Numbered from the stretch's first letter, positions 1 through 8,291 are shown. The stretch: DNA of 64,000 nt from RACS-047 sp031553855 (GCA_031553855.1 JAVBKW010000013.1:25744-89743); one strand, 5' to 3'. A program made the numbers and translations. Notes: a model not told the origin generated them from the sequence alone.

Positions 1-1
1 T

Positions 2-121
2 TTCGCTTCAATCGGTGCGGCATATATTGTCACTCAGAAAGGGGCGATGCCTGCTATGCCTGCTAAATCAGATATACAAAGTATGTATATAAAATATAAA
101 ATAAAAGGAGAAAATATATGA
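2..121 (+). CDS. possible 3' end of an upstream gene (partial)
   Basis: One forward frame is open from the window edge and stops at 119-121, so its TGA overlaps the ATG of the next gene in an ATGA arrangement typical of translationally coupled operon genes. The 39 visible residues end in a lysine-rich tail. I do not recognise a family. The open frame is short and could be chance, but the overlap is suggestive. Confidence 0.25.
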   Translation, partial: FASIGAAYIVTQKGAMPAMPAKSDIQSMYIKYKIKGENI

Positions 122-3100
122 GAAAGAAGATTTTATTCTGTTTTATCGCAATTCTGCTGTGCTTTTCATTAGTAGTAGCATGCGGAAAAAAAGACGATGA
201 AGATGACCCTGTAGTTTACCCTGAGCAAATAGTAAACGGCGGGTTCGAAGAGGGCTTGGAAAACCTTACCGGCTGGACGCGCAACGGAAACGCTTTTTCG
301 ACCAGAGGAGTTGTTGAAACGAGTTCAATAACCGCTTTAGACAACTCCAAAGTCGGAACATATTTCTTCAGCGGCAAGAACGCGGGCAATCCGCAGTTTA
401 CGGGAAGCCTCACGTCGGATATGTTCAAGCTATCAAAAAGCGGTTTTATCACATTTAAAATGGGCGGCGGCAAGGACAGCTCGAAAATTTTTATTGAATT
501 TTTTGAAAAGGACAACGCCGCGGCGCTGCTTAAAGTGACTAATACCGATTTTGTTGATCCTGAAATTACCGATGTTATGATCCGCAATGTTGTCGATCTA
601 TCGACGCATATCGGTAAAATCCTTTACATAAAAATTACAGATAACGATGACGGCGAAGATTACTCATGGATCAACGCAGATGATTTTAAGGTGCTTGAGG
701 AAAGCGAGATCGCGGCTTACCAGCTCGAAAGAACAGAGCAGCTTGCTGAACTGGAGCCGGAACCTTTTGACGAGAATGAAACCAGCAACAAGATCGTAAA
801 CGGCGACTTTGAAAAAGGGAACGGCGATCTTACCGGCTGGAAAATTTTATCCGGCACAGCCTTTACGGAAAGCTGCGTTGTAAACACAAGCACGTTCTGG
901 GGCGGTACTTTCAACAAGCAAGGCAGCCGTTTCTTCAGGGGTTTTGTCAACGATGAGTCGCTTGTCGGCTCGATGCGCAGCACTAAGTTCACTTTGGGCG
1001 GCGACGGATATATTTCGTTTATGATCGGCGGCGCTAAACTTAAGGATATGCTGTATGTCGCGGTTTGCGACGGCAATACGGGAGCTGAGCTGATCAAAAT
1101 CGGCAACGATCATTTTGAAGACCCTACAATGGCGGAAACCCTCAACCGCAAATTCATTGATGCTTCTGAGTATAAAGGGCGCGTATTATATATGAAAGTT
1201 GTCGATAACCGCGCGGGCTCTGACTTCGGCGCTATCAACGTAGACGATTTCCAGGTCAGCCTGACTCTTGACGAGTTCAAGGCATTAATAGCTTCTACAA
1301 AATCAGCGGCGGCAAGTATGACAGGAACAGGCAGCAACGCCGGAATTAAAAGTTCGCTCATTCTTATTTACAAAAACACGAGCTATCCGATCGCGGGAAA
1401 TGCACCGGCGCTTATTTCAAAGCCGGACGATATTGAATCAGGCCCGCGTGAAAATTACAATCTCATTACTAACGTTTTAAATAACGTAGTTTACGAAGAT
1501 GATTATACGGCCGAATCGGATGTAACCAAGGTTATCACAAAGATTGTTAAAAACGGCGGTACACCGATAACGACCGGATTTATGAATTTTGATTTATCTG
1601 CTCTTGGTGAATATGTTATTACAGTAAAAGCAACTGATGCCTACGAACAGTCCAGCGAGACAACTGTCAAAATTACTATTTCGAATATTGAAAATCCCGA
1701 AATAACATCCGAAACATTCACACATTATGTCGGCGTGGGGACATTTGATATAACATCGCTTTTGACAAAGGTCACGGCGATAAGCAACAAAAATACGCCT
1801 GAACAACTTGCAAAGACAATAGACAGCGTGGATTCAGTAACAAGCGGAACATGGACCGCTTACAATTTCTCAACGGCAGGTAACAGCCATGTTATAACAT
1901 ATAGAGTTACAGACACAGAAAACTATTATAGCACCGGAACCTTTACAATAACAGTTGTAGGAACGGATATTATCAACGTCAGCTTTGAAGAAGCAGTCGG
2001 AGGCAACTACCTCAACGGCTGGACTGTAACAGGCGGCGCTGCAACAGCTATTACAACTTCGACAACATTCTGGAGCGGCGACGTTAATTGGCAATATACT
2101 CAGACACCTTCCGGCTCCGGAACATACCGTCAGGTTTATCAGGAAGGCTTGCGTTTTATTAACACAGAAACCGCGGGCGGAAAGAAAGGAACGATATCTA
2201 GCGCAAAATTCGTAGTAGGTGACGATACGTTTATTACATTTAAAATGGGCGGCGGAAACAATACGAATCTTTATGTCGGAATTATCGACGCAAATACCGG
2301 CGCAATTCTGAAAAAAGTTCAGAATACATTATTCTCCGATCCTAATATGTGGCTGAATATGCAAAGATGGTATATCGATGCCAGCGCATGGGCGGGAAAG
2401 GTTGTCTATGTAACAATTGTAGATGATTTTACAGATAGCTGGGATGCAATCACTTTTGACGATTTAAAAGTCAATATGACAAAAGCTGAGGCGCAAACTT
2501 TATTGGATGCCGATAAAGCGTGGGCATTAGCGCTTGCGGTTCCGGCAGATCAGACTCCCAACAATCTAACAGCAGTTACGGCGCTTTTCAACGCGCAAAA
2601 GAATTATTATGCAGGACTTTCGTTAGTTGACGTACGTGCCCCTGTTATCAATACACGCATTCAAAATGACGTAATAATTGCAAACAACAGCGTAAATTTG
2701 AATTCATATCTTTCCGGAATTGTAGCTGTCAATGGGACCGGCGTATCAGGGGCGCTGACAAACTCGATTCAAAAAGTCGCTTTTAATAATATTACTATAA
2801 CCACGGGTAATTGGGCGGCATATGATATGAGCGAAACAGGCAATTATACAATCACATACCGTGTAACCGGCAGCGATAACCGTTATACTGAAAACACATT
2901 TACCGTCACAACAACTCCGGCGGTAATGAATCAGATTTTGAACGGCGGCTTTGAAACAGGCGATTTGACCGGCTGGACGCAACTAAGCGGAAACGATATT
3001 ACCTCGGGCGTGACCAACAATTCAGATTTTTGGGGAGAAAAAATCCCTTTCAACAAATCTGGCACGTATTTCCTGCAAGTCGGCGTAGGCAATCTTGAGG

Positions 3101-3996
3101 AAAATTATGTTTATGAGCTTAAATCTACAAATTTCACTTTAGCTGGCAGTGGATATATTAGCTTTAAAATGGGTGGAAACTTGGCGGCTTTAAAGGTTTA
3201 TAAAGCAAACGGAGAATTAATTGCTATTTTCAGAAACACCGCTTTTGCGGATGTCAATTTCCCTTTAATTGCTGGCGGAAGCAGGCTTGCGACAATGACA
3301 ACTTTCGTGGCTGATCTAAGCACATATCTCAATCAAGATCTTTATATAGTTTTAGCAGACGACCAAACCGGTGGTTGGGGAGTCTCGATGTTTGATGAAA
3401 TTATCACATATTATGAAACAGCTCCTGTTGTTGCGGGAAGCTTTGATACGGTAAAAGAATCAAATGATGGTGGTAATGTTAATATTAACTGGATGACGCC
3501 AGTTTTTCAACCGATAGTAATAAATGCCGGCTTTGATTCTAATACAACCGGTTGGACTTATACGACGGGTTCTGATGACGGCACAAAGACGGGTACTTTG
3601 ACAAGAGTGGAAACGGGCGGTCAATCAGGTGCATATGCCTCAATCGGCAGCTTTGACACCGCCGCCGGCACAAAGACGGGCACTCTGACGCAAAGCGTAA
3701 GCACATCGGGCGGTTTTAAAGTAGGGGATCAAGTAGTGCTTTCTTTTGCAATTAAAACTAACAACAGGACAAGTAACACAGGAGCAATAAGCTTTATTGT
3801 TGGAGATCAAAAGATTTCTTCCTCAGGCAACTGGACAAATGCATGGGTAATAAGAACAAGCGCAAAGGTAACGCTGACGGCGGCGGATATTGATACAGAC
3901 GGCAATTTGCTGATTGGTGTCAATTTCACAACAACGTCAACCGCGGCCGACAGGGCAGCGCATCTTGATACTTTTAATGTAGTACTCTACAGATAA
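118..3996 (+). CDS. surface lipoprotein with five carbohydrate-binding-like modules
   Basis: A 1292-aa exported lipoprotein. The N-terminus has a Lys/Arg-rich start, a hydrophobic core and a lipobox V-V-A-C with the acylated Cys at residue 22, so it should be anchored to the outer face of the membrane. Five modules begin with an NGxFE...GW-type signature near residues 38, 224, 615, 939 and 1131. Such starts are common in galactose-binding-like beta-sandwich (CBM-type) domains. Modules 1-4 also share the pattern of a serine or threonine segment, FxMGGG and a late DDF/DDL strand. Immunoglobulin-like stretches lie near residues 400-615 and 860-930. No catalytic domain is seen. The start is supported by GGAG at 107-110. 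A glycan-capture role is inferred. The ligand is unknown, and the gene may belong to an operon that begins before the window. Confidence 0.85.
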   Translation: MRKKILFCFIAILLCFSLVVACGKKDDEDDPVVYPEQIVNGGFEEGLENLTGWTRNGNAFSTRGVVETSSITALDNSKVGTYFFSGKNAGNPQFTGSLTSDMFKLSKSGFITFKMGGGKDSSKIFIEFFEKDNAAALLKVTNTDFVDPEITDVMIRNVVDLSTHIGKILYIKITDNDDGEDYSWINADDFKVLEESEIAAYQLERTEQLAELEPEPFDENETSNKIVNGDFEKGNGDLTGWKILSGTAFTESCVVNTSTFWGGTFNKQGSRFFRGFVNDESLVGSMRSTKFTLGGDGYISFMIGGAKLKDMLYVAVCDGNTGAELIKIGNDHFEDPTMAETLNRKFIDASEYKGRVLYMKVVDNRAGSDFGAINVDDFQVSLTLDEFKALIASTKSAAASMTGTGSNAGIKSSLILIYKNTSYPIAGNAPALISKPDDIESGPRENYNLITNVLNNVVYEDDYTAESDVTKVITKIVKNGGTPITTGFMNFDLSALGEYVITVKATDAYEQSSETTVKITISNIENPEITSETFTHYVGVGTFDITSLLTKVTAISNKNTPEQLAKTIDSVDSVTSGTWTAYNFSTAGNSHVITYRVTDTENYYSTGTFTITVVGTDIINVSFEEAVGGNYLNGWTVTGGAATAITTSTTFWSGDVNWQYTQTPSGSGTYRQVYQEGLRFINTETAGGKKGTISSAKFVVGDDTFITFKMGGGNNTNLYVGIIDANTGAILKKVQNTLFSDPNMWLNMQRWYIDASAWAGKVVYVTIVDDFTDSWDAITFDDLKVNMTKAEAQTLLDADKAWALALAVPADQTPNNLTAVTALFNAQKNYYAGLSLVDVRAPVINTRIQNDVIIANNSVNLNSYLSGIVAVNGTGVSGALTNSIQKVAFNNITITTGNWAAYDMSETGNYTITYRVTGSDNRYTENTFTVTTTPAVMNQILNGGFETGDLTGWTQLSGNDITSGVTNNSDFWGEKIPFNKSGTYFLQVGVGNLEENYVYELKSTNFTLAGSGYISFKMGGNLAALKVYKANGELIAIFRNTAFADVNFPLIAGGSRLATMTTFVADLSTYLNQDLYIVLADDQTGGWGVSMFDEIITYYETAPVVAGSFDTVKESNDGGNVNINWMTPVFQPIVINAGFDSNTTGWTYTTGSDDGTKTGTLTRVETGGQSGAYASIGSFDTAAGTKTGTLTQSVSTSGGFKVGDQVVLSFAIKTNNRTSNTGAISFIVGDQKISSSGNWTNAWVIRTSAKVTLTAADIDTDGNLLIGVNFTTTSTAADRAAHLDTFNVVLYR

Positions 3997-4010
3997 AAAT
4001 TTAAGGAAAA

Positions 4011-4047
4011 GCGGCGGTAAATAAAATTATCGTCGTTTTTCTTTTTT
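4011..4047 (+). terminator. intrinsic terminator after the lipoprotein gene
   Basis: GCGGCGGTAA pairs with TTATCGTCGT across a 6-nt loop, using three G-U wobbles and no mismatch. TTTTCTTTTTT follows at once. It lies 15 bp after the stop codon. Confidence 0.7.
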
Positions 4048-4103
4048 ATGCTATAGGAAATATCATTTGGCAGAGCAGTAAAAGTTTATGTTAGCACGAA
4101 AAA

Positions 4104-4144
4104 AGCCGAGTCTCTAGCGAGGGTAGCGGCTTACCGCCTTTTTT
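4104..4144. terminator. possible second or bidirectional terminator
   Basis: GCGG-CTTA-CCGC at 4126-4137 is followed by C and six Ts on the plus strand. An overlapping larger hairpin pairs AGCCG (4104-4108) with CGGCT (4127-4131) and has a run of As before it, which would give a U-run on the minus strand. No minus-strand gene ends here in the window. Confidence 0.45.
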
Positions 4145-4197
4145 ATAATTATTTTGTTTCAAAAAATTCCTGCGCAAATCAGAACTCTTTAAAAAAG

Positions 4198-4231
4198 TTG
4201 CATTTAGGTTGAAAAAATGATAAAGTATACT
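4198..4231 (+). promoter_or_regulatory. candidate promoter of the LacI-family regulator
   Basis: TTGCAT at 4198-4203 could be a -35 box. The -10 could be TAAAGT at 4221-4226 (17-bp spacer) or the better TATACT at 4226-4231. Both lie almost on top of the first ATG codons and no ribosome binding site is visible, so the mRNA may have a very short or absent leader. Confidence 0.35.
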
Positions 4232-4233
4232 AT

Positions 4234-5220
4234 ATGAGCATGGATATAAATATTAAAGATATCGCTAAAGCCGCGGGCGTTTCAATCGCTACTGTTTCAA
4301 GGACGATAAACAACAGCGGGTATGTCGGCGATGCAACACGCAAGCGCATAGAAGCTGTTTTGGAAAATCTTGGCTATGTTCCGAATATGATTGCAAAATC
4401 ATTACAGCAAAGCAAAACGCGTACTATTGGAATGATCGTACCCAATTCTTCACACAATTTTTATGCCCAGTTGATCTATGAAGTTGAAACGGCCATCAGC
4501 GATTTGGGTCTGAAATTATTTATCTGCAATTCTAATAATGATTTAGAAAGAGAAAAGAGAATTTTAGCCACCTTTTCCGAAAGTAGGGTAGACGGACTGA
4601 TTATCGCAAGCCATACAACAGACGATGAGTATTACAAAAAGTTTAAAATTCCGATCGTAATGTTCGACAGGTTTGTTCCGGACGATATTCCCTACGTCTC
4701 TTCAGACAACTTTCACGGCGGCGAACTAGCCGCGCAGCATCTGATAGACAAAGGCTGTAGAAATTTATTACATATCGGCTCAAAAAAAGATAACGCGTTT
4801 AATCATCTCGGCCAGCTGCGTTCGGAAGGCTTTATCGGAGTTGCGAAAAAGAATAATATATCCGCAAAAATCATAGAAATTGAAACACCTTTTGTCGAGT
4901 TTACCGAGCTTTATAAAATAGCGGAAGCCGAGACAAAAGATATCCTGAAAAATTATGACGGGGTTTTCTGCAGCAACGATCTGTACGCATATGCAATATA
5001 TCTCATTGCGACAAAGCGGAACCTCAAAATACCGGAAGACTTAAAAATTGTCGGCTACGATAATTCAAACTTCACAAAAGTTCTGCAATATCCTAAATTA
5101 ACTACGATTGAGCAAAACTGTCAGGAAATCGCTAATAATTTAATTGAAATTCTGTTTAGTGAAAAAAATGAAAAAAAGAAGATAGTTAATGTCAAGCTGA
5201 TCAAGGGAACAACGACTTAG
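4234..5220 (+). CDS. LacI-family transcriptional regulator
   Basis: A 328-aa repressor-type regulator. Residues 4-50 carry the LacI helix-turn-helix and hinge: IKDIAKAAGVSIATVSRTIN, then the NLGYVPN motif. Residues from about 62 form a periplasmic-binding-like sugar-sensing domain (TIGMIVPNSSHNFYAQ, VDGLIIAS, VGYDN). The length is usual for the family. Translation may start at 4234 or at the second ATG at 4240; neither has a Shine-Dalgarno sequence. It stands alone between terminators, downstream of the glycan-binding lipoprotein and just before the mobile island. The effector and operators are not evident. A role in local sugar genes is inferred from position only. Confidence 0.9.
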   Translation: MSMDINIKDIAKAAGVSIATVSRTINNSGYVGDATRKRIEAVLENLGYVPNMIAKSLQQSKTRTIGMIVPNSSHNFYAQLIYEVETAISDLGLKLFICNSNNDLEREKRILATFSESRVDGLIIASHTTDDEYYKKFKIPIVMFDRFVPDDIPYVSSDNFHGGELAAQHLIDKGCRNLLHIGSKKDNAFNHLGQLRSEGFIGVAKKNNISAKIIEIETPFVEFTELYKIAEAETKDILKNYDGVFCSNDLYAYAIYLIATKRNLKIPEDLKIVGYDNSNFTKVLQYPKLTTIEQNCQEIANNLIEILFSEKNEKKKIVNVKLIKGTTT

Positions 5221-5610
5221 TATTATTGTATAAGTCGCACCTATCCGCACCTCAATAAAATACGATAGAATAATCACACAACATGGATAACGAAATATCG
5301 TTAACCGGTAATAACAGAAGTGATAGCGGAACAAACAAGAAAACTCATCCGAAAAATCTGCAAGACAAATGAAGTACATCAAAAATCAAGACGATATAAA
5401 GTATGAAGCAAGATAATTTTAATATATACAAATCCTTTTAGGCGACTTTAGTCGCAAGTGAATCTACCGGCTTCAGCCGATAGATTCAGTTTTTCTTTTT
5501 CTGATCCGATTATTAAAATAATTTGAGCTCTGATGTTATCAGGGTTCTTATTATTTTATGGATTTTATATCATCTAAATTAAGATAGGACTATTCCGCAA
5601 CTGTTTTTAG
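5221..5610. other. intergenic region at the left side of the mobile island
   Basis: No convincing gene. A 29-codon ATG reading frame at 5283-5372 (start MDNEISLTGNN) faintly recalls the N-terminus of aminoglycoside-phosphotransferase-like proteins, but it has no ribosome binding site and is too short to call. Two hairpins at 5442-5488 are listed separately. The left boundary of the integrated element probably lies here; I could not find a matching direct repeat on the right side. Confidence 0.4.
5442..5500 (+). terminator. tandem hairpins ending in a T-rich tract
   Basis: GCGAC-TTTA-GTCGC at 5442-5455 is followed by a long hairpin at 5459-5488, TGAATCTA...TAGATTCA with CGGCT/AGCCG inside. 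TTTTTCTTTTT comes directly after. It is a strong intrinsic terminator in the plus direction and marks the edge between the LacI gene and the island. Confidence 0.7.
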
Positions 5611-6024
5611 TTGTCGAATAATTTTACCAATGAAAAAATACAATATAGTCTTCCCTGCAGTTGGGTGGAAGAGTTTTTTGTTGCGGACGAGCTTGCCGAT
5701 GAGTATGTAATGCTCGAGAAAAAAGATAAAGCCTCAAGAAGCAGGGATAGAAAACGCCATGATAAATCTTTTGATGAAGCGATACATAGCGTACGTCCGA
5801 CAAAATCCATAGAAGATCAAATGATTCATGATTTAGACAGCGATAAGTTATATAAAATATTATCAGTTCTTCGTCTTAAGGACAGAGAATTGTTTAAGCT
5901 ACATTATATTGAACTCGTTTCTATGACAAAAATAGCAAAAATCCAAGGAGTAACAAAGAGCGCGATAAGTCATAAATTATGCCGAATAAGAAAAAGAATC
6001 ATCGAGTTATGGCAGAAATCCTAA
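5611..6024 (+). CDS. sigma-70 region-4-like regulator of a mobile element
   Basis: Up to 137 aa. The C-terminal half has the layout of sigma region 4: a helical LSVLRLKDRELFKLHYIEL stretch, then a helix-turn-helix (MTKIAKIQGVTKSAISHKL) and a basic tail. The middle (RDRKRHDKSFDEAI) matches the small sigma-like proteins often seen in clostridial conjugative and integrative elements. There is no region 2, so it is not a full sigma factor. The start is uncertain: the listed TTG at 5611 lacks a good ribosome binding site, and a GTG further in is possible. It is the first gene of the island, followed by a strong hairpin. Confidence 0.65.
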   Translation: MSNNFTNEKIQYSLPCSWVEEFFVADELADEYVMLEKKDKASRSRDRKRHDKSFDEAIHSVRPTKSIEDQMIHDLDSDKLYKILSVLRLKDRELFKLHYIELVSMTKIAKIQGVTKSAISHKLCRIRKRIIELWQKS

Positions 6025-6042
6025 ACATTTGCAATTCTCACG

Positions 6043-6081
6043 GCTTGTATATGTAAGGGCATATACAAGCTAAATTTTTTT
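6043..6081 (+). terminator. terminator or attenuator between two island genes
   Basis: A perfect 11-bp stem (GCTTGTATATG at 6043-6053, CATATACAAGC at 6060-6070) with a 6-nt loop, followed by an A/T-rich run with seven Ts ending at 6081. It lies only 10 bp before the ribosome binding site of the next gene, so partial termination between the two genes is likely. Confidence 0.7.
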
Positions 6082-6103
6082 GCTCTTACGAAGGAGTAAA
6101 AAA

Positions 6104-6406
6104 ATGAAAACAATGCAGACGATTCGTGAGGATTTAAGAGAGATCCGGTATTACTATGCAAAGCAGAAAATGTTCGATAATGCTTCAAAAACTATTGTTA
6201 CTTGCTCGGTTGCGGAAAAGGTGAGTAGATATAATCAGGTGGTTAAGTATGCTCCGGCTAGGTTATTCGACTTATACATATCGCTCTATGTTCAAAACAA
6301 TACGCAGGAAGCTTTAGCTTTTGACTGGAATTTTTCAACAGCATATATCAAGCAGCTGAATAAAAAGTTATGCGAGTTTTTATATGAAAAAATGTTTGTA
6401 GATTGA
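6104..6406 (+). CDS. small conserved mobile-element protein
   Basis: 100 aa starting at the ATG at 6104, chosen because AAGGAG sits 7 bp upstream at 6091-6096. The sequence is helical and basic. It begins with the LREIRYYYAKQKMFD segment and ends with an HTH-like stretch (NTQEALAFDWNFSTAYIKQLNKKL). Proteins with this layout accompany sigma-like regulators in clostridial integrative elements. The molecular role is unknown; a DNA-binding or sigma-like partner is inferred. Confidence 0.65.
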   Translation: MKTMQTIREDLREIRYYYAKQKMFDNASKTIVTCSVAEKVSRYNQVVKYAPARLFDLYISLYVQNNTQEALAFDWNFSTAYIKQLNKKLCEFLYEKMFVD

Positions 6407-6552
6407 TATTATTTTATTAATAATTACAACAAAATACTTTCCGTTTTAGGAGCATCTTTCGTTATAAAATTAAGTGTTAATAGGATGCGATTATCTGTTA
6501 TGCGGATGAGCAGGCAATATATTTTGTCTTGGCGAAAAACTACTGTTTTCGC

Positions 6553-6592
6553 TTTTGCCCGTGTCCGCGCAGTATGCGACGCACGGGCAAAA
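6553..6592. repeat. 11-bp inverted repeat with an 18-nt loop
   Basis: TTTTGCCCGTG (6553-6563) and CACGGGCAAAA (6582-6592) are exact inverted copies. The loop is GC-rich and partly self-complementary. There is no T-run, so a plain terminator is unlikely. It is the first of several strong secondary structures in the 830-bp stretch before the replication gene. Confidence 0.75.
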
Positions 6593-6630
6593 CGAATGCC
6601 GCAAACGTTAATTAACGAGGTTATTGAGTA

Positions 6631-6771
6631 TTGAAAAACGGTTCAAAAGCATTGCAATGGCGGCCAATGTTTGAAAGTTGTGAGAATGGTTGGCTGAAAC
6701 TCAAAACGTCTCTTATGACCGTTCTAAAGGCTTATTTTCAAGGTAATATAAAAGCTTCCGGATTTCAATAA
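6631..6771 (+). CDS. possible small ORF, 46 aa
   Basis: An open frame begins with TTG at 6631, ten bases after GAGG, and stops at 6769-6771. The protein would start MKNGSKALQWRPMFE and has mixed composition with a lysine-rich amphipathic stretch. An internal ATG at 6667 would give 34 aa. I recognise no family. It is the only plausible coding frame in the gap before the rep gene, and it may be chance. Confidence 0.3.
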   Translation: MKNGSKALQWRPMFESCENGWLKLKTSLMTVLKAYFQGNIKASGFQ

Positions 6772-6799
6772 AAAAAAGCTTCTAATAAACGCAAAAAAC

Positions 6800-6877
6800 A
6801 GAATAACAAAGACGAAAAGCGGAAACCCGCCCCAAGCGGTTTAGCGGGGCGGTCCCGCTTCGTTTATGTTCTGTTTT
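6800..6877. repeat. long imperfect inverted repeat, GC-rich centre
   Basis: The core pairs AAGCGG (6817-6822) with CCGCTT (6855-6860) and CCGCCCC (6827-6833) with GGGGCGG (6846-6852). The arms continue outward imperfectly, a CAGAATAACAAAG-type left arm against a TTTATGTTCTG right arm, giving a stem of up to about 25 bp. A single-strand origin or recombination site is possible (inference). Confidence 0.7.
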
Positions 6878-7075
6878 TCATTATAGAATTTGTTATATTT
6901 TTGTTGTGTGCTCAAGCAAATTTTGTGCTGCTACAGCATGTGCTAATATCGGTAATTGCCCGTAACTGACTTATTTACTTAAAGTACCTGAAATATCACT
7001 CAATTATATTTATTTTGTAACTCTATAGTCACTCGTAATTAAAAATTCAATAGGATATAATTTAGGTGTTATCAA

Positions 7076-7125
7076 GCGGTGCGGTGGCGGGGAGCGTTGC
7101 GCAGCAGCCCCCGGCACCGCACCGC
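7076..7125. repeat. GC-rich inverted repeat upstream of rep
   Basis: GCGGTGCGGTG (7076-7086) and CACCGCACCGC (7115-7125) are exact inverted copies, extended inward by GGGG/CCCC. The arms themselves contain a doubled GCGGT/ACCGC unit. It stands out from its AT-rich surroundings. It could be part of a replication origin or a Rep or regulator binding site. Confidence 0.7.
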
Positions 7126-7165
7126 CGATTAATTACATTAAGATATTAATTATTTGCATTGCCGT

Positions 7166-7211
7166 CCCCACCTATATAGCTACGTCTATATAGGTGGGGG
7201 ACAAGGGACAA
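7166..7211. other. candidate rolling-circle origin: stem-loop plus tandem heptamers
   Basis: CCCCACCTATATAG (7166-7179) and CTATATAGGTGGGG (7186-7199) form a perfect 14-bp stem with the 6-nt loop CTACGT. Directly after and overlapping the stem end are two tandem copies of GGGACAA (7198-7204 and 7205-7211). The structure ends 28 bp before the Rep ATG. A stem-loop with short iterons beside the initiator gene is the usual origin layout of CRESS-type and related rolling-circle replicons, where Rep nicks the loop. The assignment is inferred from layout; the nick site is not known. Confidence 0.6.
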
Positions 7212-7239
7212 ACATTATATTTTATAGGAGGTTGACAAT

Positions 7240-8202
7240 ATGAATTATTCAAAACAGCGTGCTACATGGTGGTGCGGAACTTGCTATCATGAAGAACAGT
7301 TAAACACAATGATAAGCGTAACGGATATAAAAAACTATGCTTGGATACTACACAATAAAGATACCGACTCGGAAACCGGTGAGTTGAAAAAGCCGCATTA
7401 CCATTTTCTTATACAGCTTTACGCTAAACAGCGCGGCTCATGGTTTAAGCAGTTTTCTTCCGACGATCTAGGTGATGTGTTGCATAGGGCTTGTTATTGC
7501 CCGGAAGGCGCTTATGATTATCTTACACATTCCACAAAAGCGGCAATAGCTGAAGGAAAGTATATTTATGACGCGTCAGAACTCCATAGTACATTGACTG
7601 AATTTGAAGCCGATGAAGATGATAAGAAGAAAATTGAACTTTCAAAGCTGCGCGAGCTAGTATTAGACAAGAAGATGCCGCCGAACGAGCTTATATTCAA
7701 TTATGAACTGACGGCAGGGCAGATTCACTTAGCAGATCGTTTATATTCCGAGTGTATGGCAAAAGAGCTTAAAATAGTTATGCGCAAAGATATTAAGTGT
7801 CATTACTATTACGGCAAGCCCAGAAGCGGTAAAACGTCTTATGTTTATGATAAACACTCTCCGGACGAATTTTACAGGGTAACAAACTATAAACATCCGT
7901 TTGACAATTATGCTTACCAAAAGATTCTTGTTCTTGACGAGTACGACAGCCAATTAGATATAGAATACATGAACAACATTTTAGATATCTATCCTTGTGA
8001 ACTGTCTTGCCGATTCTTTAATAAATGGGCTGCGTGGCATACGGTGTATGTAATTTCGAATATACACATAAATGATCAGTATCGCGGGCAAGCCGATGAA
8101 AAGCGCAAAGCCTTTCAAAGCCGTTTTCATGAGATCAGATGCTTTAATAAAGCCGAGCTTAGGCCGCTCGCCAAAGAGGAAGCTGAACAGCTTAATTTTT
8201 AA
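7240..8202 (+). CDS. rep: CRESS-type rolling-circle Rep (HUH endonuclease + SF3 helicase)
   Basis: 320 aa with two domains. The N-terminal HUH endonuclease shows the metal-binding HYH at residues 53-55 and the tyrosine motif YDYLTHSTK (Tyr92 and Tyr94). The region from about residue 175 is a superfamily 3 helicase: Walker A GKPRSGKT at 192-199, Walker B ILVLDE at 229-234, and motif C VISN with Asn274. This pairing is that of CRESS-DNA virus Reps and their bacterial plasmid relatives (Rep_2/pCRESS-like). It should nick the origin, join the DNA 5' end to Tyr and unwind the template. AGGAGG lies 8-10 bp before the ATG. The stem-loop just upstream is the likely target. The protein looks intact. 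Its phylogenetic group cannot be settled by eye. Confidence 0.88.
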   Translation: MNYSKQRATWWCGTCYHEEQLNTMISVTDIKNYAWILHNKDTDSETGELKKPHYHFLIQLYAKQRGSWFKQFSSDDLGDVLHRACYCPEGAYDYLTHSTKAAIAEGKYIYDASELHSTLTEFEADEDDKKKIELSKLRELVLDKKMPPNELIFNYELTAGQIHLADRLYSECMAKELKIVMRKDIKCHYYYGKPRSGKTSYVYDKHSPDEFYRVTNYKHPFDNYAYQKILVLDEYDSQLDIEYMNNILDIYPCELSCRFFNKWAAWHTVYVISNIHINDQYRGQADEKRKAFQSRFHEIRCFNKAELRPLAKEEAEQLNF

Positions 8203-8225
8203 AGTAAAGCTTAATCTATGAGTAT

Positions 8226-8261
8226 AAAAAAAGGGAAAGCCGTTGTTATACGACTCTCCCT
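8226..8261 (-). terminator. terminator between rep and the minus-strand HTH gene
   Basis: AGGGA...TCCCT at 8232-8261 forms a stem with three internal mismatched positions. The seven As at 8226-8232 give a U-run on the minus strand, so it best serves the minus-strand gene at 8292-8930; rep converges on it from the other side. Confidence 0.55.
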
Positions 8262-8291
8262 GTAATGACAGATATTCATTTTAATTATTTA

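Noticed and set aside
6043..6081. Hairpin considered as an attachment site of the island
   Set aside because: It has an A/T-rich tract with a T-run directly behind the stem, as in an intrinsic terminator, and lies inside the island.
7166..7199. Perfect stem-loop considered as a terminator
   Set aside because: It lacks a T-run and is followed by tandem heptamers and the rep ribosome binding site, so an origin is the better reading.
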